In this document: in pieces, positions 57,118 through 64,000 of the stretch
How positions within the stretch are numbered: position 1 is the stretch's first letter
Layout of the letters: the number at the start of each line of letters is the position of its first letter
DNA from: CADEED01 sp041395625
GTDB taxonomy: Bacteria; Pseudomonadota; Gammaproteobacteria; Steroidobacterales; Steroidobacteraceae
Assembly: GCA_041395625.1 (NCBI GenBank)
Contig: JAWLAE010000001.1
Coordinates: 372,001-436,000 of the forward strand
Direction: 5' to 3'
Length of the DNA: 64,000 nt
Notes under the pieces: model-generated
The model's input: the letters and a program-made list of their open reading frames with translations, nothing else
Database searches by the model: none
What the model was told of the DNA's origin: nothing
Program-made: the position numbers and the translations under genes

Positions 57118-58827
57118 TCACTCATGTGCGAAGTGATTGGCTCTGGTTTTCTCCACGTCACTGTAGAGCAACGTGAGCTCACGTGTTTCCATAGGTGTTT
57201 CAGTGATATGGACATCGAGCATCGACGACCGGCTTCTTGCCAAAGCCTGATCGAGCGCACGTGGCAATACGTCATTGTCGGTCACCAAATCGCTGACGAT
57301 GCCCATCGCACGGCCAATGGCAGCGTAATCAATATCGCCAAGATCAGCGTTGAGCGTGCGACCGATGATCGACGGCTGCATAATGAGCTCGTTGCCCCAT
57401 GCATGGTTATTAGCCACAACAATCGTGATCGCGAGACTCTGCGTGACTGCGGTCGTCAGCTCGCTTGGATAAAATCCAAAGGACCCATCGCCGGTTACCA
57501 GGATGACTCGACGCGGCTTGCGATTCTCGGTCCTCGCGATTTCCTGTTCTGCAATCGCGGCGCCAATCGCCAGCGGCGTACCCATTCCCATCGAGCCGAG
57601 CGGGTATGTGTCCGCGTACGATCCCGGTCCGTCGAACCGTAGTATGCCGAGCATCCGGGCCAGGATGACCCCACCGTCGTTGATCAGCAGCGTGTCGCGC
57701 CCTAGGCGTTTACGCAGCTCGGTACCGAGGTGATACGGATTGACCGTGGGCGTTGGGTTGGCTGCCTTTTCCTCAAACATCCGGAGTCGCTCCCGCAAGG
57801 TATCGCGTAGCCATGTCGGATCATGACGAGGTCCGGCCGAAGCCTCGAGTGTGGCGTGTAGTTGTTCAATCGCCAGCCTGACGTCCGCAAGTATGGGTAC
57901 ATCTGCAGTGCGGTTCCGCGATAGCTCCTCTGCATTCACATCGATCTGCACCATGGGCACCCGGGGCGCAAATCGTGGCGCTAGTCCGTAGCCGAGGCGG
58001 CGTGCCATGCGCGCACCGGCCCAAAGCACTAAGTCTGCTTGGGGCGCTGCCGTTTGCGCGACCGGCCATGGCCAGCCGAGACGGTCATCCTCTGCAACAA
58101 GTCCTCGTCCCATCGCGTTCATCAGAACCGGGATACCAAAGCTTTCGGAGAATCGACGCAGCGCGTGGCCCGCACCCGACCAGTAAGCTCCGGTTCCCGC
58201 AATGATGACGGGCCGCTCGGCGTTCGCTAACAAGCTCGCCGCCGCATCTACCGCAGTCGGATCCGGCGATGGCCGAGGAACAACCGGCGCTTGGTGAACG
58301 CGTGCCACGCCAAGCGACACATCCTGCACGAGCAGGTCTTTTGGGTAGGCCACCACGCACGGCCCGGGTCGGCCAGCTAACGCCTTGCGGCACGCAATAT
58401 CCACGTACTCCGCCAAGCGCTGCGCAGAGTGGCACGTGCGCGCCCACTTCGCGATTGGCCGCAGCACCGCAAGCGCATCGTGGTCGATCTGCAGTTCCGG
58501 TTCGATCCACGAGTGTGGCTCGCGACCGACCAACACGACGACTGGCGAGCATGCCTCTAGAGCCGATTGCACGCCGGTAGCCGCATTGGTCATGCCTTGA
58601 TCTGCATTAATTACGGCCACCCCGATACCACGCCGTACGCGAGCATAGCCATCCGCCGCGCCTACCGTCGCCGACTCGTGGCGCGTTTGGACGATGCGGA
58701 TGCCGTGGCGATCAACCTCGTCCAGCAGAACTGACTGAGAAGCGCCTGCCAGCGCGAACACACTACGCACACCGTACTTTTCGAGTACGGCCCGCACTGC
58801 CGCTGCAGCGGGGCCGTTTTGCGTCAT
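57118..58827 (-). CDS. Thiamine-diphosphate enzyme (acetolactate synthase / 2-hydroxyacyl-CoA lyase superfamily)
   Basis: 569 residues from the ATG at 58827; a TTG 21 nt upstream is also open. PYR domain with catalytic Glu51 (IVQTRHESATVGAADGYARV), a central domain, and the PP domain with Mg-ThDP motif GDGSFGFYPSELTTAV ending near NNHAWG. It catalyses C-C bond cleavage or formation on a 2-oxo or 2-hydroxyacyl substrate; which one cannot be read from the sequence. First gene of the four-gene minus-strand series; may process the aldehyde or oxo-acid made by the amine oxidase. Confidence 0.88.
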   Translation of the reverse strand: MTQNGPAAAAVRAVLEKYGVRSVFALAGASQSVLLDEVDRHGIRIVQTRHESATVGAADGYARVRRGIGVAVINADQGMTNAATGVQSALEACSPVVVLVGREPHSWIEPELQIDHDALAVLRPIAKWARTCHSAQRLAEYVDIACRKALAGRPGPCVVAYPKDLLVQDVSLGVARVHQAPVVPRPSPDPTAVDAAASLLANAERPVIIAGTGAYWSGAGHALRRFSESFGIPVLMNAMGRGLVAEDDRLGWPWPVAQTAAPQADLVLWAGARMARRLGYGLAPRFAPRVPMVQIDVNAEELSRNRTADVPILADVRLAIEQLHATLEASAGPRHDPTWLRDTLRERLRMFEEKAANPTPTVNPYHLGTELRKRLGRDTLLINDGGVILARMLGILRFDGPGSYADTYPLGSMGMGTPLAIGAAIAEQEIARTENRKPRRVILVTGDGSFGFYPSELTTAVTQSLAITIVVANNHAWGNELIMQPSIIGRTLNADLGDIDYAAIGRAMGIVSDLVTDNDVLPRALDQALARSRSSMLDVHITETPMETRELTLLYSDVEKTRANHFAHE

Positions 58828-58978
58828 CTGTTTCGATCTTGTATCCAACTGGACGATCCGAATGCCAATATGCGTCCAGTATTACCTTGGCACGAGCCAA
58901 CTGCACCCAAATTTCCCTTGGGCCCCATCAAACCGGTCCGAGCGGCCGCGCGACCACAACGACATAGCGGGACTCGTA

Positions 58979-59377
58979 CTATCGTTTGACCGGCCTATTT
59001 TGCTTGGCCAGGAAGTCCCGCAAAACCAGGGCGCTGTTGTGCAGAACATCGTGCGCGCTGTAGAGCAGGGTGACGTTGCCGTGGCGGCTGGTAGTCAGAA
59101 TTGGCGCCCATTCTTCAGGTTTCGCCTGCAGTTCCTTGATGTACCGCGTGCGGAATTCCTGCCACCGCTCCTCACGATGTCCAAACCACTTGCGCAGTTC
59201 GGTGCTCGGCGCCACCTCCTTGAGCCAAGCGTCGGCGTGCAGATCGCTCTTCTTCATGCCGCGTGGCCAGAGTCGCTCCACCAGATAGCGTTTGCCATCC
59301 GATGCGGCTGCGGGTTCGTAGGCGCGCTTGATCCGAATCGGATCGTCGTCTGGCGATGTCGAGCGTGCACGTGTCAT
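58979..59377 (-). CDS. DUF488 family protein
   Basis: 132 residues from the ATG at 59377. Family motifs: IKRAYEPAAASDGKRYLVER followed by LWPRGMKKSDL, then DAWLKEVAPSTELRKWFGHR and VTLLYSAHD. Widespread, function unsettled. No membrane segment. Starts 52 nt after the UDG-fold gene on the same strand. Confidence 0.92.
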   Translation of the reverse strand: MTRARSTSPDDDPIRIKRAYEPAAASDGKRYLVERLWPRGMKKSDLHADAWLKEVAPSTELRKWFGHREERWQEFRTRYIKELQAKPEEWAPILTTSRHGNVTLLYSAHDVLHNSALVLRDFLAKQNRPVKR

Positions 59378-59429
59378 GGCTGCCAATTCTCCGCGGTCGG
59401 CGTGTGATCGAAAAGCGCGCCCGAATCGG

Positions 59430-60035
59430 TCAGCGACGAGCGAGCAGCGTGTTGACGTGTACGCGCAGCGTTGGCAAGAGTCCCCGTTCAAACCCCGCGT
59501 TGCGTTGCAACCACGGTGTGTTGCGCGGCGACGGATGGGGGAGTGGAAAGTAGCGCGGCGCGTAGTCTCGCCACGCGCCCACCGTTTGCGTCAACGTCCT
59601 CTGCCGTCGCTTGCCCAGGAAGTGGCGCTGGGCGTGCTGGCCAATCAGCAGCGTCGATTCGATCCGAGGCAGCCTCGCTAACAGCTTACCCAGCCACAGT
59701 TGCGCGCACTCGCGACGCGGCGGCAGATCGCCGCCGTTGCCACGACCGGGATAGCAGTAGCCCATCGGGATGATGGCGACGCGCGACGCATCGTAGAACT
59801 CGTCCTTGCTCACCCCCATCCATGCACGCAAGCGTTCGCCGCTTGGGTCATCCCAAGGAATGCCGCTCCGATGCACACGAGCGCCGGGTGCCTGGCCGAC
59901 AACGAGAATTCGGGCGGTCGCGCTTGCCTGCAGTATCGGTCGCGGGCCGAGCGGTAGATGCGCCTCGCACACCCTGCAGGCACGGACGGCACTCAGCAGT
60001 GCTTCGAAAGACGCATTGTCCGAGCCAAGCGACAT
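59430..60035 (-). CDS. Uracil-DNA glycosylase-fold protein
   Basis: 201 residues from the ATG at 60035; the longer frame upstream lacks family similarity. UDG motifs: ILVVGQAPGARVHRSGIPWD (motif A, water-activating region) and PHPSPRNTPW (motif B, DNA-intercalation loop). Two cysteines near the N-terminus (CRVCEAHLP) recall the [4Fe-4S] UDG families but the other two expected cysteines are not evident. It may remove uracil or a related base. Exact subfamily uncertain. Confidence 0.85.
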   Translation of the reverse strand: MSLGSDNASFEALLSAVRACRVCEAHLPLGPRPILQASATARILVVGQAPGARVHRSGIPWDDPSGERLRAWMGVSKDEFYDASRVAIIPMGYCYPGRGNGGDLPPRRECAQLWLGKLLARLPRIESTLLIGQHAQRHFLGKRRQRTLTQTVGAWRDYAPRYFPLPHPSPRNTPWLQRNAGFERGLLPTLRVHVNTLLARR

Positions 60036-60309
60036 CAGGATAATGTAACTCGTCAAGACGTGCGCAGACAGGTCCACGTACTGCCCGGGTAATGCCATAC
60101 GCACAAGAACTGAATTGTGCCCCGATACGCCATCAGGAGTTGCCGCAATGGCAAAGCGGCGGCTTTCGCCCATACTTAGCAGTGGGTTTGTGACTTCTGG
60201 ACACCAGGAACCTGCGATAGCCTTGCAGCAGGTATTCGATCGATGCCGTTGGTTAGTTAGGTCGATCGATGGGATCGGGGCTTCTGCCTACAACAATTAT
60301 GGAGATCTC

Positions 60310-60726
60310 GTGGAAATGAAAGATCAGCCGCCCCTCGTGCTGTCCAGTCGTGACATGGAACGTTTGGAACGCCTGCTGGAGTCTGAATCGTATCGGCGCC
60401 TCCCTGGGATGGATGCGCTGCGGAACGAGATTGATCGTGCCACTGTCGTAGCGCCCGCCGATGTTCCACCGGGGGTCGTCACCATGAATTCCAAGGTGCG
60501 CTTCCGCGACGATTCGAGCGATTCCCAGTTCGAACTGACGCTGGTCTATCCGGATGCCGCGCGCTCGCCCGATACCGTCTCGATACTGGCGCCAGTCGGT
60601 AGCGCATTGTTGGGGTTGTCCGTCGGCCAATCGATCACGTGGCAGGTTCCGGGCAGCCGGACATTGAGCCTGCGAATCCTCGACGTTAGCTATCAACCGG
60701 AGGCATCGGGAGAATTGCATCGCTGA
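60310..60726 (+). CDS. rnk: Regulator of nucleoside diphosphate kinase / GreA-like protein
   Basis: 138 residues from GTG 60310, spaced 5 nt from GGAG; the ATG at 60316 is an alternative. N-terminal helical hairpin (DMERLERLLESESYRRLPGM) and C-terminal GreA/GreB-like FKBP-type domain (VTMNSKVRFRDDSSDSQFEL, GSALLGLSVGQSITWQVPGS). Rnk proteins bind RNA polymerase like Gre factors but lack the long coiled coil. Convergent with the universal stress protein gene. Confidence 0.9.
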   Translation: MEMKDQPPLVLSSRDMERLERLLESESYRRLPGMDALRNEIDRATVVAPADVPPGVVTMNSKVRFRDDSSDSQFELTLVYPDAARSPDTVSILAPVGSALLGLSVGQSITWQVPGSRTLSLRILDVSYQPEASGELHR

Positions 60727-60785
60727 TCGCACTGGCGACCGGCTATGACTGTGCTCTGGTCTTTGCCGGGTTCGTCGGTGACGCA

Positions 60786-61667
60786 CTACTGGATGATCAG
60801 GATATCCGTCGGTGACATGAACGCGGCATTCAAACAGACGCTGCCGAATTTCTGGTGTGTTGACCGGCGCTTGCGTTTGTCATGCCGCCCCAGGACGACC
60901 AGGTTGGGCTCCAGTTTTCGGATCTGAGCGAACAGCACGGAAGTGGCATCGCCACGCGCGATGATCCTGTGTGCATCCGCCCCGCAGCCGGCTTCTGTAA
61001 CAAGTTGCAGCATTTGCTGCTCCAGACGCTCTTGCTCATCTTTGGAGTAGACATCCAGCGCGCCGCCAGCAATACCGTACGACTCCAACCGAGCGGCAAA
61101 TGGCACGTCGTAGGCATGTAGCACGTGCAGTGGTCCACCGCGCGCCTGACGTGCGGCCCACGCTACAATCGCGCTCGACAAGTCACCCATATCGATGGCT
61201 GCAACAACGGTGTTTGGGCCAGCGTCGAGTGGCAGGCGCGTGAGCCACAACGGACAAGGTATGTTAGTGACCAGTCTGATGGCAGTACCGCCAAGCCCGG
61301 GCTGTCCGGTGGTGGACTCGTGTTCGCCGCGCGCGCCAATCACCAGCAAGTCGGCGCCATAGTCCTTGGCGGCTGCGGCGATCTTGCGGGCCGCAGTTCC
61401 GGCAACCACACCTGTTGACAGCTCCAGTTCACGCGTCGGGTCGACTGACTCAGACAGTTGCCGCAGTGCAACCGCGGCCTGGCCGCTGACGTGGCGCAGT
61501 GCCGACTTTCGTGATCGCCAGAAGCCCTCGAGTTGTCGCCGCGACGGTGCAACATGGAGAATGCGAAGTGCTGCGGCTTCGCGCCTAGCGAGCGCTGCCG
61601 CGACGTGCACCGCTCTATTGCCAGTAGATGAGAAATCCGTGGCGACCAGTATCCGATGAATTTTCAT
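60786..61667 (-). CDS. Tandem universal stress protein
   Basis: 293 residues, two Usp domains. First domain: HRILVATDFSSTGNRAVHVA ... GADLLVIGARGEHE; second: TVVAAIDMGDLSSAIVAWAA ... NLVVLGRHDKRKRR. The ATP-binding G-2x-G-9x-G(S/T) signature is degenerate in both, so nucleotide binding is uncertain. The ATG is one nt after the baeRF3 stop, so both are one operon. Confidence 0.92.
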   Translation of the reverse strand: MKIHRILVATDFSSTGNRAVHVAAALARREAAALRILHVAPSRRQLEGFWRSRKSALRHVSGQAAVALRQLSESVDPTRELELSTGVVAGTAARKIAAAAKDYGADLLVIGARGEHESTTGQPGLGGTAIRLVTNIPCPLWLTRLPLDAGPNTVVAAIDMGDLSSAIVAWAARQARGGPLHVLHAYDVPFAARLESYGIAGGALDVYSKDEQERLEQQMLQLVTEAGCGADAHRIIARGDATSVLFAQIRKLEPNLVVLGRHDKRKRRSTHQKFGSVCLNAAFMSPTDILIIQ

Positions 61668-61668
61668 C

Positions 61669-62817
61669 TCAGAATCGATAGATGGCGGCGGCGCCAGTTT
61701 GCGTCGGCATTGATGCGGCCGGCACGATGACCACCTCGCCGCCCGCCCTGAGTACGTGTTCGCCGAGATCGTCGAGTATGTCGTCTGTTTCCGGGTCGCT
61801 CAGATCGTCAGTCAGGATTTTCTTTCCTGCTGCATCGATCCGACCTGGGATCAGGCGATCAGCTTCAATCAACAATGTTGCCACTCGTCCGGTGGTCGCG
61901 GCTCTTGCGATGCCAGCCAGATCGTCCGAACTTCGACCATTTGCAGCGGCTGCACCAAATGCATCGATCAGGGCTGCCAGGCGCTCGAGGTAATACGGCT
62001 GTATCAGTTGCCATGCCCGTTCACGCAGCTCGTCGAGGTCCATGTCGTCAGGGTAGGTGTCGAGGCTCTCAGCCAGGAGCAAACGATTGTCGCTGATGGA
62101 GCGATACAAGTGATGATGCTGGGGCAGGGCGGCCAATATCAAGCGCTGTCCCGCCGGTTGTGAAAAATGCTTGAGCACGGTTTCATCGACTGCGCGAAAA
62201 AACCTCTCGGTATCGCGGTTCTCGGCGTCCTGCTTGACGTCGGTGGTATGCCGGGTTACTGCGCCGGACCTGCCAGGCCCGTAGGTTCGTTGCGCGCGCT
62301 CACGATCCTTCGCGACCAGGTCGAGCAGTTCGACGGATGTTTGCGGCACGCCAGCAATTGGCGGAAGCTCGGTCAGCACATCACGATTACCCTCGAACAT
62401 CTTGAATGCATGCCGATTCAGTCCAAGAATCTGATAGCGGTCGGCAGACTGCACGATGCGCATGAGCGGCTTGGTATGAAAGCTGTCGGCAACCACGACC
62501 AGCTCTGCGACCGGGCGCTGCAGGCGGTACACGTGAAATGCTCCCGGCGCGCCCAACACCGCCAACCCGTCCGCGGTATGATTCCAGAAAGATTGATCCG
62601 CGGCGAGCGCCTCGAATGGACGCATCAGTGCACGGATATCGCGTACGGAGTACTTCCTACGCAGAGAGTCTTCCAGTGCTTTTAACAAGTTGCGAAAGCG
62701 GATGGGATCTTGGGCTTTTTGCGGATGCCGCCGGTGAGTGGGCTGATAGAGCGACAAGCATGGCGCTTGATGCGGGGCTTGCAGCATTGCTGGATAGTCT
62801 CTTTCCAGGGAATCCAT
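61669..62817 (-). CDS. baeRF3-type protein (bacterial archaeo-eukaryotic release factor-like), copy 2
   Basis: 382 residues from the ATG at 62817; the longer frame is rejected by comparison with copy 1. Shared blocks: SLYQPTHRRHPQKAQDPIRF, ALAADQSFWNHTADGLAVLG, DTERFFRAVDETVLKH, GRVATLLIEADRLIPGRID, DPETDDILDDLG and the end TGAAAIYRF. Co-transcribed with a universal stress protein, which supports a general stress role. It diverges from the MscK-like gene. Confidence 0.78.
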   Translation of the reverse strand: MDSLERDYPAMLQAPHQAPCLSLYQPTHRRHPQKAQDPIRFRNLLKALEDSLRRKYSVRDIRALMRPFEALAADQSFWNHTADGLAVLGAPGAFHVYRLQRPVAELVVVADSFHTKPLMRIVQSADRYQILGLNRHAFKMFEGNRDVLTELPPIAGVPQTSVELLDLVAKDRERAQRTYGPGRSGAVTRHTTDVKQDAENRDTERFFRAVDETVLKHFSQPAGQRLILAALPQHHHLYRSISDNRLLLAESLDTYPDDMDLDELRERAWQLIQPYYLERLAALIDAFGAAAANGRSSDDLAGIARAATTGRVATLLIEADRLIPGRIDAAGKKILTDDLSDPETDDILDDLGEHVLRAGGEVVIVPAASMPTQTGAAAIYRF

Positions 62818-63002
62818 ATTGGCGCACTCCAGTCGATGCTTGCTATTGCAAAGTCTGGCCGATTGCTGCCGCGTTTGCTGTTGGAACAATCCCGCATTGC
62901 GTTTTGCCCAGAAACCTTGAATTCTGGGCAATCACAAACAGGCTGGCTGGTCACCCGGTCAAAGCAATGGAGCGATGTTTTGGAAGGCTCTGGTAAATTG
63001 CA

Positions 63003-64000
63003 ATGACCGAGGCTCGCCTGACAATCGCCACGCGTGCGGTAGAGACGCTATTCCTTGTCTTGGCTCTGATGATCTCCCAGGCAGCTACCGCGCAAGTGTC
63101 GCGCGATGCGGCGTACTTTGCAGATGAGCTGGAGCGTCTGACGGCGACTGCTGAAAGCGTGGGTGATAAATCAGCTGAAATCGAGCGCACACTCAATGCG
63201 GCTCGCGACGCTGTGATTGAACTACGGCGACTCGAGAATGAGCGAAGGGCATTCGAACGCGTACTTGCCAGTCACGCCCCAGATGATGAGGCGTTAGCAA
63301 GACGGCTGCAGGAATTGGAGTCCGAGTATCCGGTGCCGGACAGTGGCGCCGACGTCGCGACCCTGCAGGCTCGCTTGACCCAGTTCAAGAATGAACGCGA
63401 CAGCATTCAAGAAAGCCTCGCTACGACGCGGCGTCGTTTGTCCGAGATGGCTCGTCGCAGTACTGTGCTGTCCAGCGATTTGATGGCCGCGCGCCAAACG
63501 GTCAAGTCGGAGACGGTCGAGGTTGCTCGCGGTGTCGAAAGCGACAGCATGCTTAGACGGGCGCGTTCCCTTTTTCAGGACATTGCAGGCGCGCGAGACC
63601 GTACTCGTGTCGAACTGTTGGAAATGGAGCTGTTGACGCTGCCGATTCGAACGGCCCACGAAGAGGCCCGAATAAAAGTCGACACCGAGACACTGGTCGT
63701 CCTGACGAGATCGATCGACATCATACGATCCAAGCTTCATCAATCCGACCTGCAAAAAATGCGACGTCTGGCCGCAGAGATCGGCGAAAAAATGGACCGA
63801 TCGATGACTGCGCAATCGCGCGAAGAGAGTGCGAAGAATCTCGCTTTGGCAAACGATCTTGTTGCTTTGGCGGAGAACTACTACGCGGACGAAGCGCAAG
63901 TGACCGTTACGGACAGTCAGATCGCAGATGTCGATCGGTCGTTGCGACTGATCGATCGCATCGTCGCTGCGGGGCGGGCAGACGGCGACCTTGGCTCCAT
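63003..64000 (+). CDS. MscK/KefA-like mechanosensitive channel, N-terminal part (cut off by window)
   Basis: 332 codons are visible from ATG 63003, with no stop before the window end. Signal peptide to about residue 31 (FLVLALMISQAATAQ), then a long helical, coiled-coil periplasmic domain (DELERLTATAESVGDKSAEI, DLMAARQTVKSETVEVARGV). Such N-termini are typical of the large MscK/MscM channels, whose membrane and MscS-like domains come later. Those domains are outside the window, so the assignment rests on the N-terminus only. Confidence 0.65.
   Translation, partial: MTEARLTIATRAVETLFLVLALMISQAATAQVSRDAAYFADELERLTATAESVGDKSAEIERTLNAARDAVIELRRLENERRAFERVLASHAPDDEALARRLQELESEYPVPDSGADVATLQARLTQFKNERDSIQESLATTRRRLSEMARRSTVLSSDLMAARQTVKSETVEVARGVESDSMLRRARSLFQDIAGARDRTRVELLEMELLTLPIRTAHEEARIKVDTETLVVLTRSIDIIRSKLHQSDLQKMRRLAAEIGEKMDRSMTAQSREESAKNLALANDLVALAENYYADEAQVTVTDSQIADVDRSLRLIDRIVAAGRADGDLGS

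Overview
The window is GC-rich DNA from a Gram-negative bacterium. It encodes TonB-dependent outer-membrane receptors, lipoproteins with lipoboxes, Tat-exported enzymes, periplasmic cytochrome c and queuosine genes. The class III PhaE/PhaC synthase, MscS/MscK-type channels, a DUF883 protein and the serine tRNA together suggest a gammaproteobacterium, perhaps of the Nevskiales/Steroidobacterales/Xanthomonadales type. That placement is inference; no rRNA or ribosomal-protein gene is present to test it.

Layout. 1-7.8 kb: a truncated winged-helix/beta-propeller regulator, a vanadium-haloperoxidase-like secreted enzyme, an orphan peptide-binding protein, an RraA-fold protein and two coupled secreted SUMF1-fold proteins. 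7.8-14.4 kb: a polyhydroxyalkanoate (PHA) locus with phaB, a class I phaC, a phasin, an SDR reductase, the regulator phaR and, divergently, a class III phaE-phaC pair. A TGC-containing element recurs before the phasin, before phaR and, more weakly, before phaE. 14.4-21.2 kb: a TonB receptor, a large TonB-like anchored protein of unknown function, a Tat-tagged quinone-oxidoreductase-like protein and queE-queD.

21.3-45.9 kb is a dense stress/envelope region: CsbD, a GH15 glycosidase, DUF883 and holin-like membrane proteins, a CHASE3 histidine kinase with two response regulators, two phospholipase-D-type cardiolipin synthases, a ferritin-like protein, DUF1328, BON, PPOX and PRC-barrel proteins, a 1766-residue CheB-CheR-PAS-kinase-receiver protein, an MscS channel and several small lipoproteins. 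It ends with a baeRF3-sortase-sortase-substrate operon. Three of the small lipoproteins share a C-x10-C motif that I do not recognise as a named family. Two decayed gene remnants (an NtrC-type AAA+ domain and an outer-membrane barrel tail) lie inside this region.

46-49.3 kb: tadA, a truncated MltF-type lytic transglycosylase, tRNA-Ser(CGA), and an intact IS481-family element only about 13 nt beyond the tRNA. 49.3-58.8 kb looks like a catabolic island: a LysR regulator and an MFS transporter on one strand, and on the other a ThDP enzyme, a TonB receptor, a Tat-exported flavin amine oxidase and a c-type cytochrome. The last two, 7 nt apart, resemble the NicA2/CycN type of cytochrome-coupled amine dehydrogenase. 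58.9-64 kb: DUF488, a uracil-DNA-glycosylase-fold protein, Rnk, a tandem universal stress protein with a second baeRF3 protein, and the start of an MscK-like channel that runs off the end.
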